Both the position numbers and the translations under genes were made by a program. A model generated the notes under the pieces. It was not told the DNA's origin and did no database searches. It was given only the letters and a program-made list of their open reading frames with translations. From assembly GCA_016711295.1 (NCBI GenBank), contig JADJTE010000005.1:248001-312000 (forward strand): a stretch of DNA of 64,000 bases, given 5' to 3'. Below are positions 50,301-61,267 of this stretch, one piece after another (the first letter of the stretch is position 1; each line of letters starts with the position of its first letter). Source of the stretch: Sphingobacteriales bacterium. Lineage in GTDB: Bacteria > Bacteroidota > Bacteroidia > Chitinophagales > UBA2359.

Positions 50301-53300
50301 TTTGCCGCTGCATTGACGGCGATATTCGATGGGCAGCCCGATATACTTGGCGGTACGGCATCGCTTACGGTGACGGTAGCTGTTCCTGCCAAGCCTCCTG
50401 CTGTACAGCCATTGGCATCAAGTACAGAGACGAGAGAATAGGTGGTATTGGCGGGCGGGGTGACGGTGATGGGCGAACCCGAAGTATATCCGCTCACCGT
50501 GCCGTGTCCGTTGATGTCTAAGGTAAAGGGGGCAGTGCCTCCGGTAATATTGACCGTTATGGTGCTGCTTCCGCCGGGGCAGACATTGCTGGGTCCGGTG
50601 AGCGATAATACGGCAGCGGAGGCGGGAGCGGTGACTGTGACAGTGGCAAATACAGCCGAGCTACAAGCATTATTGCAGGGACCTGTGTATCGCGCATAGT
50701 ATTTATAGGTGCCGGGAGTGGCGGGCATAGTAACCGTGAGGGGGTTTCCTGTGGAGGCGGGGACGGTTCCGTTGGCAAGTGCTCCCGCACAAGCAGAGCG
50801 ATACCATACGACCGTTCCGCCCGGTGCGAGCAATCCACCCGAAGCACTGAACGTGACCGTAGTGCCTACGCATGTTGCGGTAGCAGAGGCATTGATAGTA
50901 GTTGGGGCAATATTGAGTGGTATGACGGTAATTGTGGCACTTCCGCTGAGTGCTGCTCCTGTGACGACGCAGGCGTTGTTGTCGGTGACGGACACGAGGG
51001 TATATGTGGTGGTGGTAGCGGGAGTAACGGGAATATTATCGCCCGATGTATAAGGAGTGACGGTAAAGTTGTTCGTTCCGTCGGTATAGACGACGGTATA
51101 AGGACCTGTTCCACCGCTGACGGTGACGATGAGATTGGTGCTGTTTCCCGCGCAGATGGTGGCAGAGCCAGAGATATTGGCTGCTGTCGGGTTTCCATTG
51201 ACGACAACCGTTGCCGCAGCGCAGGTGGTTTGGTTGCACGTACCTTCTGCTCTGACGAAATAGGTAGTGGTGGAGGCGGGGTTGATATTGATGCTCGTTC
51301 CCGTGCCTTCGGGCGTACCGCCGCAACTTGTCGAGTACCATTTCCATTGCGCCCCTGTTCCGAGCGAGCCGCCTACGACGGTCAATGTAGTATTGCTGCC
51401 TTGGCAAATAGACAAGATACCGCTGACACCTGTCGGTGCGACAGATAGGCTATTGACGGTGATGAGTTCGACGTTGGAGGTGGCGGGGTCGCAGCCTGCG
51501 CCGGAGCAGGCATACAAGCATCGATAATAAGAATTGGTATTGAGTGGGTCGGTGGTATAGTTGGGCGAGTTGGTTCCGACATTAGTCCATCCGGATATTC
51601 CGTCGGGGCTTTTTTGCCATTGATAATTGCAGGAGGCTGCCCCACCCGATGCGCTGGCGTTGAGGGTGGCTGTATTACCTGCGCAGATGGTCGCTGCGCC
51701 GCTGATAGCGATGGCGGGGTCGGGTTGTACGTTAATTTGTTCTATGTTAGAGTTAGCTGGGTCGCAGCCGTTTCCGTCGCATAGATATAGGCATCGGTAG
51801 TATTGAGTGGTGTTGAGTGCGGGGCTTCCGTAGGAGGCATTGGTTTCGCCTGTGAGGTTATTCCAAGCGATTCCGTTGTTACTTACCTGCCATTGGTAGG
51901 TGCAGTTTCCTGTTCCGCCCGTAGTGCTGAGGACGTTTAATATGACGCTTCCTCCGTTGCAAACATCGGCGGGGCTGCTGATGGTGATGGAGGCATCGGG
52001 ATTGACGGTGACGGTGATGATATTCGACTCAGCTGTTCCGCAGTCGTTTCCAGTGCAACTGTATAGGGCTTTGTAGTAACGAGTGGCACTTAGCGGAGCG
52101 GTGGTATAGGAGGCATTGGTTTCGCCTGTGAGGTTGGAGAAAGTGATACCGTTGGGACTATCTTGCCATTGAATGGAGCAACCGATTCCGTTGGCGGGGG
52201 TAGCCGTTAGGGTAGCGGTACCGCCTTGGCAGATGGTCGTATTAGCAGTAGCTGTAATGCTTGGGTCGGGGCTTACCGTCCATGAGGCGAGGATGACAAA
52301 GGCGGGTTCGTTGCAGTCGATACCCGCTGTGCAATTGGCTCTTCGGGCTTGGATTTCGACGCTCACGTCGCCTGTGGTGGTGGAGATGGGGTTTCCGGGA
52401 GTATAGTTAGTCCAAGCCCCGCTATTTTTTCGGTATTGGTATTCGTCGGAGCAGCCGCTTCCGCCTGTACCGGGGTTGAAGGTAGCCGATAGGCTTTGCC
52501 CTTCGCAGACGCTTGCGACATTGGGTGATTTGGTGTTGAGGCTTGGATTGCTTGGGTCGGGTACGCCTGTCCAAGTATAGGTGGTGGCGGCAGAGTTATC
52601 GCAGCCTGTACCGGTACATGATTTTCTGATGGCGATGGTATTTGTTCCGACGATTGCGGCAAATGGGGTTAGGGTTGATGTATAAGCCCCTCCGTTGTGT
52701 GAGTATTCGATGGTACAAGTACCTGTGCCGCCTCCGTTGTCGGTCACGCCCGTCAGTGTCAGGGATTGTCCCGCACAGACGGTCGAGACGTTGGGAGATT
52801 TAGTGGCGGTGGGGGCTGCGGGGTCGGCTACGATGGTATAGGTTTTTGTGGTCGAATATCCGATACTTCCGCATCCGTCGGTTATTTGTAGTCGGTAGCA
52901 CATCGAGGTCGTAGGCAGCGACAAGACAGGAGGGTCGAAGTTGAGGGTATTGGTGATGCCGTTTTCGGCGGTGGCATTAGTCCAAGTGCCGCTGCACCCT
53001 GCCGATTGTTGCCATTGGTAGGTATAGGAGCCGTTTCCGCCCGATGGGGTGCTTACGACAAAAGCAGCGGGATTGCCGCCCGAACATTGGGTCAAGGCGG
53101 GCGAGCCGCCTACGCCGCCGCTGGTGATGGTGGTGCCATATATGGTGACGGTAGCCGAAGCGCAGGTAGTAGTATTGCAAGTACCTTCTGCTCTGACGAA
53201 ATAGGTAGTATTGGTGAGGGGCGATACGGGGATGCTGCTGCCCGTGCCTATGCTTGAACCGCCGCAACTTGATGCATACCATACCCATTGCGCCCCTGTT

Positions 53301-55235
53301 CCGAGCGAGCCGCCTACGACGGATAGCGTAGTATTTCCTCCGTTGCAGATAGCCAAGATGCCGCCGACGCTGCTGGGAGCAGTAGAGGGCGCATTGACGG
53401 TGACGGTTGTTTGGACGCAGGCGGTATTGCTGCACCCTGTTCCGCTGCCGGGTTCATACCGAGCATAATAAGTGGTGGTGGAGGCGGGTGCTGAAATGGT
53501 GACGGCAGCCGTGCTGCTGGTAGCGGCGGGTGTCACCGTCCCGACTAAGGTGCCGCCACAGGAACCGCTATAAAATCGCACCGTTCCGTTCATATTGATA
53601 TTGGCGGGGAAGGTGGCTGTCAAGGTGATAGTGGCGGGTGCGGAATTGCTGCAATAGGCATTAGACGAAGAGGTGACGCTGTTGGGAGCTTCGTTATAGC
53701 GATTGACGATGAGAATCGTACCCGATGTAACTTCGCTGCAAGGGCTATTGGTCACGCGATAGCGTATGCGGTCGGCATTGCCGTCGCTGTTCGATGTTTT
53801 TTTGGGGAAACAGCATGTCCCTGAACTATTGCTCACTATCCAGTTATTGTTCCAAACGCCGTTGTTGCTACCCCAATCCCATACGACTGTGCCTGTTTGC
53901 CCCGATACGGTGAGGGCGGTGCCGAAATTGCCGCTTGCATCGCAGAAATTGATGGGACCCGCATTGGAGAGCGTGCCGAGAGTTGGGGAGGGTCCTAAAT
54001 CAACTAGCGTTAGTGCCTGATTAGACCCGCCACCACCTTCGAGATGCCTTACTTCAATGGTGGAGCTAGGGTTTAAATCGCCTGTCCAAATATTAGTATG
54101 TGTGTCACAACAACCTGCATGCTGAAATACTAATGTTCCATTTACATATACTCTTATATCATCATCATGGTTGGGGATATCTAATTGGTATCTTCTACAA
54201 CTGAAATTAGTTCTTTTTGCAACAACTACATGATTATCTATGGGTGTCCAACAACCTTGCCAACCGCTTGCTTGGGAGGGGGACCCATCATTGACCCATC
54301 GATTTAAAGTATTGTAGGATAGGTTGCTTTCGGTATAGTATCCAGAAAGGTACCGCTTAAATCAATATTGCCTCCCGTATAGCCTAAAACATTCCAAGTG
54401 CCGTTGCCAAACCCCGGTACGGCAGGGGGAGTACATGCTATGTTCGAGATAGTAGCATTAAATCCTGCATAAACCACACTCCCGTCGGAAGTAAACCGAA
54501 TAGTGAGGGGACCGCTTAATGATGTTACAGTAGGCAAGCCCGGTGAACCGCTTGTTGGACCGTATAATATAGTGCCGCCAACGCCAACACCATCAAAAAT
54601 AGTTACAAAATCATAGCTACCTTCGGTTGTGAATTGGTTAAAGGCAAGTCTTATCAGGCTATTTGTGTTGCTGGGATAAATAACTGTATAGCCATTAGCG
54701 CCATTAGAATAGTCAGCAGTTCCCGCATGGTCACATATAGCTCCGGAGTTAGTGGTAATGGAGTTACTCCCACTATAAGGAACCGTATAGGTACAAGTAA
54801 GAGGAAGGCTAATAAGTTGAATAGTTACTGGTGCGCACGTAGATTGGGTAGTACAATAATATCGGTTCATTACCGAATACAAATTACCTCGGGAGAAGTA
54901 AATTGGACAGAAGCGGCAGCCCCGGAACATCCAGGGCCATTATCATCATTATAAGCTATATAGGCGCATCCGGTTGTATAGATAGATAACTGGGTGTCAT
55001 AACTTGCCCCACAAGTGGAAACCCGATAAACAGCACCGGCTACTGTATTATTAATAGTGGCACGCTCACCGCCATATTGGCAAGTGGTTATAGTCCCGCT
55101 TTGACCAACAGTCCATCCCGCAACACTTATACTAGCATAGTCTGTTGCTGTACAAGAGCATTGGGCTTGTAGCTGGCCAATAGAGAAAGACATCGCTATT
55201 ATTATAGGCAAACATTTATAGTAGATATTGCTCAT
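44357..55235 (-). CDS. Giant HYR-repeat T9SS surface protein (~3,600 aa), frameshifted near N-terminus
   Basis: Start chosen at MSNIYYKCLPIIIAMSF (55235), a signal peptide ending GQLQAQ. In order: a Cys-rich beta domain; a CUB-like module (TTEGSYDFVTIFDG); a PKD/Ig-like region with many paired Cys (NPDASITISSPADVC; YQWQVSNNGIAWNNL types); about 22 HYR modules, nine of them almost identical; and a type A T9SS sorting domain (IAPNPFADFTHIT...VFDLNGQLVEHLFDG...KMIKVD). One-base shifts near 54890 and 54300 separate the first ~310 residues; the remaining 9.5 kb is one open frame. It is exported by T9SS and probably serves as an adhesin or gliding/aggregation filament. Own transcription unit, bounded by a bidirectional terminator. 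Confidence 0.9.
47980..50115 (-). repeat. Nine near-identical 237-bp tandem repeats encoding HYR modules
   Basis: The period is exactly 237 bp (79 codons): unit boundaries recur at 48315, 48552, 48789, 49026, 49263, 49500, 49737 and 49974. Each unit encodes CPATVNVNTDAGTCTATGV, TNDNCGVATLVNDAP and NTTVTWTVTDVNGRTATCSQ. Differences are mostly confined to a few codons (T/S/I before TNDNC, T/D in CPAT/D, S/N, NTT/NTV). Units outside the array are far more diverged. Confidence 0.95.
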
Positions 55236-55468
55236 GGTTGTTAGTATATTGTGAATGAAGTAACAGTAATTTTTAATCAAACAAAAAATGCTGCAATTCT
55301 TTGGTTTACAGGGATTTACAATTTTCAAAAAATCATTAAGACTTATTTCCCAATGTATTAGACTCTGGTACAACAAAGGGATGATTTTCTCTTGCTTAAT
55401 TTTTGTTGGTTTTTAGCAATTTGTAGCTCGGTATTATACCCAATAAGGTCGTTTTCAAGTTTTTGGGT

Positions 55469-55767
55469 TTATTCTTCAATCCTGGCAGGGCTATTAGCCG
55501 CACTGCTTTCGGGAGCAGGGGGCAGTGTAGGGCTTGTTTTTTCTTGTTCAGCAGGCATTGTTATTGCCTTCGCTTCACTTCCTGCCAACCGCGTATAGGC
55601 TTTGGGGTTGGCTTCTATCCAAGCTTTTTTAGCGGCATCATATCGGGCATTATCTGCTTTGGTATGGACCGTATCTACAAATTTCGGGAAATCGGCAGGT
55701 AGGGCAGGGACGTTTTGGGCAAGGCGGCGCACAAAAGCATACTGAACAACAAAACGATGCGGTACAT
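55469..55767 (-). CDS. Small secreted protein, frameshifted
   Basis: In one phase the gene opens MYRIVLLFSMLLCAAL, a clear signal peptide. In the neighbouring phase the mature protein continues AQNVPALPADFPKFVDT, ARYDAAKKAWIEANPKAYTRL and a Pro/Glu-rich end. A one-base correction near 55728 joins them with the cleavage site AAL-AQ. The FPKFVDT...AAKKAWIEANP pattern recurs in short Bacteroidota secreted proteins of unknown function. About 99 residues. The -7 element TAGCTTTG at 55808-55815 lies 41 bases upstream and is itself within a duplicated 37-bp segment. Confidence 0.6.
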
Positions 55768-55779
55768 ATATATGTGATA

Positions 55780-55888
55780 GTACAAAAAACAAGCAATATT
55801 TAATGTGCAAAGCTACTAACGGCGTTCTTCGCCGCGAACCCTAGTACATATGTACAAAAAACAAGCAATATTTAATGTGCAAAGCTAC
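55780..55888 (-). repeat. Two 37-bp direct repeats carrying a promoter -7 element
   Basis: Identical 37-mers at 55780-55816 and 55852-55888, separated by 35 bp. On the minus strand each contains TAGCTTTG near its upstream end, so the small secreted-protein promoter is duplicated. The short palindrome GTACATATGTAC overlaps the start of the second copy. Confidence 0.7.
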
Positions 55889-56132
55889 CATTGTTTTTCT
55901 TAATATTTTATAGGGCAAAAGAAATGACATCCTAATAATATTTTGTACAGAAACATAACATAAAGTTTAATTGCCCTATCAAACCGTAGAACTATTGCCC
56001 CATAAGCATTACAACGCGCAGCACCATTCTCGAACCCTTGGTAGGAACAGCAAAAGCAACCCTTAACGAATGTTAATTTTACGAAAAAATGACAATTTTT
56101 TGGAACTTAGTGCAAAATTTCGGTTGTTATAG

Positions 56133-56318
56133 CAACATCTCTGCCATTTAAGCGGCATTAATGATGTCATTTGGGACGAAATTAGCCACAAAATCGGGGT
56201 TTAAAAAAACATTTAGGTCGTTTTTCAACATCTCTGCCATTTAAGCGGCGTTAATGATGTCATTTGGGACGAAATTAGCCACAAAATCGGGGTTTAAAAA
56301 ACATTTAGGTTGTTTTGT
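56133..56318. repeat. Two 93-bp tandem repeats
   Basis: The segment starting CAACATCTCTGCCATTTAAG recurs at 56133 and 56226, with only a few differences (an A/G change, a run length, C/T). Non-coding. It borders the 3' end of a possible transposase fragment. Confidence 0.85.
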
Positions 56319-56525
56319 GCAATTTTAAAATGCTTTCGAGGTTTTTTTGGGCTTTAATTATGGTTTTGAGGTCAAGCAGCGAGCTTGGGTTGCTTGAGTT
56401 TTATTGCCCATTGTTGTTGCCAAACCTTAGCAGCGACAAGTGCCAGAAAAGCGAGATTGAACATATTATTGAGTTGCGTTTGATGATAATTTTTGAATTT
56501 GTGCAGTCCAGAATGTTGAGTTAAT
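56302..56525 (-). pseudogene. Possible transposase C-terminal fragment
   Basis: In two minus-strand phases the sequence reads LNNMFNLAFLALVAAKVWQQ followed by LDLKTIIKAQKNLESILKL and a stop, resembling the helical tail of a bacterial transposase. No start, catalytic residues or inverted repeats are present. Weak evidence. Confidence 0.3.
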
Positions 56526-56720
56526 ATGGCTATTATCGCTTAAAGGTACGGTTTCTGTCGTTTTTAACCAACTGTTAATTGTATTTTTGTAAAAAGATGT
56601 TGATAGGCATAGCTCCATCGCTACAATTGAGAACAGGATTGGGAATACTGCGATTGGCGCTCAAAGTCTTATAAATTGTTAAAAGTCATTTTATTGTCAG
56701 TGTCTTTGTGGAGTAAAACG

Positions 56721-56728
56721 TACCTTTG
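56721..56728 (+). promoter_or_regulatory. -7 element of the TonB receptor gene
   Basis: TACCTTTG lies 38 bases before the ATG at 56767. The -33 region is less clear (TTG at 56694-56696, spacer 24). Confidence 0.45.
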
Positions 56729-56766
56729 CGGTCTTGAATAGTACATTCTTAAAACACAAAAATAGT

Positions 56767-59303
56767 ATGACAAACAATCTTGTAGTAATGCGATGTGTTA
56801 ATATTGCATTATTGTTTTTCTGCGCCTTATTGGTAGCGCAGAATATGTGGGCACAGCCTGGCAGACCCGAAGGCGGAATGCCGCCCATAGGCAAAATTAC
56901 AGGTTCTGTTTTAGATTCTATTACTAATCAAGCCGTAGAATTTGCCACTATCAGCCTATTTCGGGGCGATAAATTAGTGGGTGGCAGCATTAGCAATGAG
57001 CAAGGCGAATTTGTTTTGACCGAATTGACACCAGGCGACTACCGCCTCCAAATTGGCTTTATTGGCTATAGAGACCGCCAAATAACCCTTAGCCTAAACC
57101 CGCAAATTGGTTTGCAGCGCAATGTGGGCACAATACAACTTGCTTCGTCAAGTGTCCTGCTCAATGAAGCCGAAATTATAGCCACCAAAGCAGTTATGGC
57201 AAGTAATATAGACAAAAAAGTATTTTATGCCGACCAACTTTTATCGTCGCAGGCGGGTACTGTGAGTGATATACTGAACAATGTACCATCGGTAACGACC
57301 GATACGGACGGCAAACCCTCCTTGCGCGGGAACGAAAATGTAATGGTATTGATTGACGGCAAACCTTCGGGCTTGGCGGGCACTAACTTGTCACAGTTGC
57401 CTGCTTCGAGTATACAAGCCATAGAGGTAATTACTAATCCATCGGCAAAATACGACCCCGACGGCACGGCAGGCATCATCAATATTATTCTGAAAAAAAT
57501 ACCAAGCTCGGTTTTAGCGGACAAACGACAGTAGGCGGCGGCGTAGGGCTTATCAACGACATACAACAAGGCAACGGCAACGTTCAACTGAACTATGGCG
57601 GCGACAAAATAAGCGTATCGAGCAATATGGGCTTGCGCTACGAAAATAGACCCGCCTACAGCCGAAACTACCGCGAGGTGAGCCTACCCGACAACCCCAA
57701 TGGCGACGAAATAACCTATTACCAACAAAATGGCACCTCAGAAGACCAGAATCTAAGCGGCTCGGCTCGTTTGGGCTTGGATTATATGCCCAACGAAAAA
57801 AATACTTTTTCGGTAGCTGCCAACTATACCAAAGCCCAACGCGATAATACGTCCGAAACTGATTACCAAACCCTTGATGCTGCCAAGGACCTCACACAAC
57901 TATCTATACGCAATAATATAGAGGACAAACCCAGCCAAACCATAGACCTGAATGCTAACTATCGCCGAGAGTTTGGAAAACCTCAGAATTATTTGAACTT
58001 CGATTTGCTGCACTCTGATGCACGCAACGAAGGGCAAACTAATTCTACACAACAACGCTATAATACCGATTATACGCCTCAGAATACGCCGCCTGCCCTG
58101 CAATTAGATTTGCTCGATAATAGATTGACCACAGATATCGCCCAACTCGATTATGCGCAACCGCTTGGAAAAGGTAGTTTGTTCGAAGCAGGAGCAAGGG
58201 CGCAGTTCCGAAAAAGCGATAGCGAGTTTAATTCGCAATTTTTTGACAACAACGCAAGTGCATACTATAACGACTCTACGCGCATTAACCATTTTGTGTA
58301 CGACGAAAATATATATGCCGCCTACGCGACCATAGCCTCCAAACCCAACAAATTTGGCTATAAATTGGGCTTACGCGCCGAACAAGTAATAGCATCGGGC
58401 GAGGAGATGATTAGCAAGGACCAATTTGACAACAACTATTTTAGCCTATTCCCAAGTGCTAATTTGAGCTATGAACTGACCGACAAACAGCAGATACAAT
58501 TGAGTTATAGCCGCCGTCAATCGCCCGCAACCCTCGCAACTCAACCCATTTACTGACCTGTCCGACCCACTCAATTTGCGCTTAGGCAACCCCAATTTGC
58601 AGCCCGAATATATCAATTCTTTCGATTTGGGCTATGCCACCAAACTCGCCAACGACAGATATAATATCACCGCTGCCATTTATTACCGCCGTACCGACAA
58701 CGCCATCGTGCGAACACTTTCGGTGAGCAATGGCATCAACCCCGCTACGGGAGATAGTTCTGCCATCTTGCGCGTACAATTCAATAATGCGGGGTATAGC
58801 AATAACTATGGCTTAGAATTTGTACTAAATGCCGCACCTACCAATGCTTTTAATTTCAATATCAATGCCAATGTATTTCGCAACGAACTGAATGTTACGG
58901 GCTTAGAGATTGGGCAAAGCAACAGCCTTTGGATGGCGAATTTCAAATTGATAGCTACCTATAAACTTCCTGCGGGAATAGATTTGCAATTGTCGAGCAA
59001 TATCAATACACCGCGCAATACACCACAAGGAAGAGTATTGCCCATGGGACAAACGGAATTATCAGTACGCAAAAAGTACTCAAAGGAGCGGGTACACTTA
59101 CCCTCAATGTAGCCGATATTTTTGACACGATGCGATTCAAGGTGACAGCCGAAGACGACTCATTAGTGCAAGAAGTTGTGCGCAAACGCCAATCGCGATT
59201 TGCTAATCTTAGTTTCACCTACCGATTTGGCAAAACCGACAAGAAAAAACGAAGCGAAAGACCCGAAATGCCGCGCAATGATATGCCCGATATGGGTTTC
59301 TGA
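56767..59303 (+). CDS. TonB-dependent outer-membrane receptor-like protein, frameshifted
   Basis: Signal peptide (LVAQNMWAQ), then a carboxypeptidase-regulatory-like Ig domain (GKITGSVLDSITNQAVEFAT, GEFVLTELTPGDYRLQIGFIG) and a plug domain (DILNNVPSVTTDTDGKPSLRG, VMVLIDGKPSGL, ASSIQAIEVITNPSAKYDPDG). A long beta-barrel with alternating aromatic strands follows, ending SFTYRFGKTDKKK. One-base shifts near 57515, 58540 and 59070 must be corrected; the corrected protein is ~845 residues. The architecture is that of the outer-membrane-barrel/TonB receptor family with an OMP_b-brl_3-like barrel. No SusD partner lies beside it, so a glycan substrate is not implied. Confidence 0.88.
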
Positions 59304-59327
59304 TATTCCTTATCTCCATAGAAAGAG

Positions 59328-59370
59328 CAAACCCCCTTTCCGAAATCTCGGATTGGGGGCTTACTTTTTC
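59328..59370 (+). terminator. Intrinsic terminator after the TonB receptor
   Basis: CCCCCTTTCCGA (59332-59343) pairs with TCGGATTGGGGG (59348-59359) with two mismatches and a 4-nt loop, followed by CTTACTTTTTC. Begins ~25 bases after the stop. Confidence 0.65.
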
Positions 59371-59409
59371 ACCACTAAAAGTTATACACTATGCTTAGTT
59401 ATAGGGCAT

Positions 59410-60246
59410 CTAATTGCCCTTCGTTTTTACTTTACCGCTGACCTTCGTTTTGGTATTGGTACTGCTGTTAGTCTTATTGTTCGTTTTGTTATCGGCGGCT
59501 TTACTATTGGTATTTTTATTGGGATTAGTCGGATTGTTGATGTTAAATACATCATTGATATTAAAATTATTGTTGCCAAAATTAAAGCGGTTGCCGCTGC
59601 CGATAGTTACACCGCCCGATATGATAAAAGGCGTGGCGTAGGGCGAACCATTGCCTGATTTGTGCAATACATCATACATGACCGACAAATTAGCCCCCAT
59701 ACCAAACAAGTTGTGGTTATAGCCCACACCCAAGGGCAAACGCGCTACACTTCGGTTTTGGTCGTTTTGGCGGTAGTTCATAAACTCGAACATGCCCGCC
59801 GCAAAAGCACCTGCCGCAATATCGTAGCGCGAACCCAAGCGAGCACCATAAATATTGAGGTCGTTGCCGCTTTGATATTGGTATACCGGTCCGGCAGTAA
59901 GTTGCATACTCGGCGTTAGGCGATAACCCACAAAAGGCTGGGCATCTACGATAAAGTTTTTGCCATCGGTCGTTGTGTTTACGCCGCCGCCCCAAAATAA
60001 TTTACCTAAATTGTTATTTGTTTGTTGGTTTGACGGCTGTGTATTATTTTTGTTGCCCGAATTAGTATTGCTGCTGCTGCCATTAGACGACTTGGAGGGT
60101 ACGCGCTCAGGGGTTTTGTCGCCATTGCTTCCCGTAGTGCCGCGAGTAGGAGCAGATGTACTTCCGCTGCGTTGGGCATATAAGCCATTAGCAACAATAG
60201 TGAATAAGAATATAAAAATAAATAGATTGGCAAAACTGCGTTTCAT
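59410..60246 (-). CDS. Outer-membrane beta-barrel protein with Asn/Ser-rich termini
   Basis: A signal peptide (FTIVANGLYAQ), a Gly/Ser/Thr/Asn-rich linker, and a barrel of ~150 residues (KLFWGGGVNTTTDGKNF, DAQPFVGYRLTPSMQLTAGP, YGARLGSRYDIAAGAFAAGM, RLPLGVGYNHNLFGMGANLS). It ends in a low-complexity N/K/T tail (NTNSKAADNKTNNKTN). The barrel part resembles small OmpW/OprF-like porins, but the family is not certain. 278 residues, intact, convergent with the TonB receptor gene. Confidence 0.7.
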   Translation of the reverse strand: MKRSFANLFIFIFLFTIVANGLYAQRSGSTSAPTRGTTGSNGDKTPERVPSKSSNGSSSNTNSGNKNNTQPSNQQTNNNLGKLFWGGGVNTTTDGKNFIVDAQPFVGYRLTPSMQLTAGPVYQYQSGNDLNIYGARLGSRYDIAAGAFAAGMFEFMNYRQNDQNRSVARLPLGVGYNHNLFGMGANLSVMYDVLHKSGNGSPYATPFIISGGVTIGSGNRFNFGNNNFNINDVFNINNPTNPNKNTNSKAADNKTNNKTNSSTNTKTKVSGKVKTKGN

Positions 60247-60415
60247 GGCATAAAGGTGCTTAAAATTAATAATGGTTTTGGGCGAAATACCCTGTCGGGT
60301 GCTTACAATACCATAGACTTGTCAGCGGCGAATGGGTTTAATTTGCTCCTTAAATTTTTATCTACCTAATCCTATTCCCCGTGCCTCCCGAAAGCCCGCC
60401 ATTCAGTTATTGTAA

Positions 60416-60546
60416 GATATCCGGTAACTATTTAGCCTTGTAGGGGTAATAGCCATTTCTAATCGAATATGCAGCGATGTCAGACATTATTAGACAAGTA
60501 TTGCTCTTTACCCAAAACCCTATACCCTAAATAGTTACGATATCCG
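60416..60546. repeat. 12-bp inverted repeat with adjoining 8-bp direct repeat in a 384-bp gap
   Basis: GTAACTATTTAG (60424-60435) is inverted at 60527-60538, and GATATCCG adjoins it at 60416-60423 and again at 60539-60546 in the same orientation. It lies in the intergenic region 60247-60630 between the divergent outer-membrane and sigma-factor genes, where no other feature was found. Possible regulator site or element remnant. Confidence 0.35.
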
Positions 60547-60630
60547 CACCGAAATTTTAGATGCAGACACCTTTACCGCACCCTAAAACATTATATCATT
60601 AGGCGACCCGCCCCATAACCGTTTCGATAT

Positions 60631-61192
60631 TTGACCGAACAACAGCTCATAACGCTATGCAAAACGGGCGACCGCCGTGCGCAACGCCTGCTATATGACC
60701 GCTATGCTCCGCGCTTGCTGGGCGTATGCCGCCGCTATGTGCGAAACGATGCCGATGCCGAAGAAGTGCTACTGAGCGGATATACAAAATATTGATAAAT
60801 GTAGAAAAATACGAACCAAAAGGCAGTTTTGAGGGCTGGATGTACCGAATTGTCGTTAATGAATGTTTGATGTTTTTGCGCAAACAAAACACCGATTTTC
60901 AGCGTTACCTCGAAATAGATTACAATACGACCTCGCCGACCAACAAAGTACCGCCAACGACGACCTACAACAAGGTGATATTTTACAATTATTAGAAAAA
61001 TTGCCCATCGGCTATCGAACGGTCTTTAATCTATACGTACTCGAAGGATATGCCCACCGCGAAATAGCCGAATTGCTACAAATCAGTGTCAATACCTCTA
61101 AATCGCAGCTCATCAAAGCGCGGCGCATGTTGCAACAATGGCTCGAAAAAATAGGTTACAACCTCGCCCTACCGCTCGAAGATAATGAATAA
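60631..61192 (+). CDS. ECF-type RNA polymerase sigma factor, frameshifted
   Basis: Region 2 reads LTEQQLITLCKTGDRRAQRLLYDRY-like helices (TGDRRAQRLLYDRYAPRLL, DADAEEVL) and then FEGWMYRIVVNECLMFLRKQN. Region 4 is LEKLPIGYRTVFNLYVLEGY and HREIAELLQISVNTSKSQLIKARR, the HTH for the -35 box. One-base shifts near 60775 and 60935 must be corrected. The start is a TTG at 60631 with an in-frame stop five codons above. The following gene encodes a membrane protein of anti-sigma type, so envelope-stress-like control is plausible. Confidence 0.85.
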
Positions 61193-61267
61193 ATACACAT
61201 TATAACAAGAAGTAAGCACCACCCGCATAGCTATATTTCCCCAACTCTCGCCTCACCAATTTCTACA

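Noticed and set aside
55780..55888. Mini CRISPR array (two 37-bp repeats, 35-bp spacer)
   Set aside because: Only two copies, promoter element inside the repeat, secreted-protein gene directly downstream, and no link to the cas operon.
56315..56524. Plus-strand 69-codon open frame
   Set aside because: Hydrophobic but without start context or homology; the minus strand shows a more protein-like, though decayed, reading.
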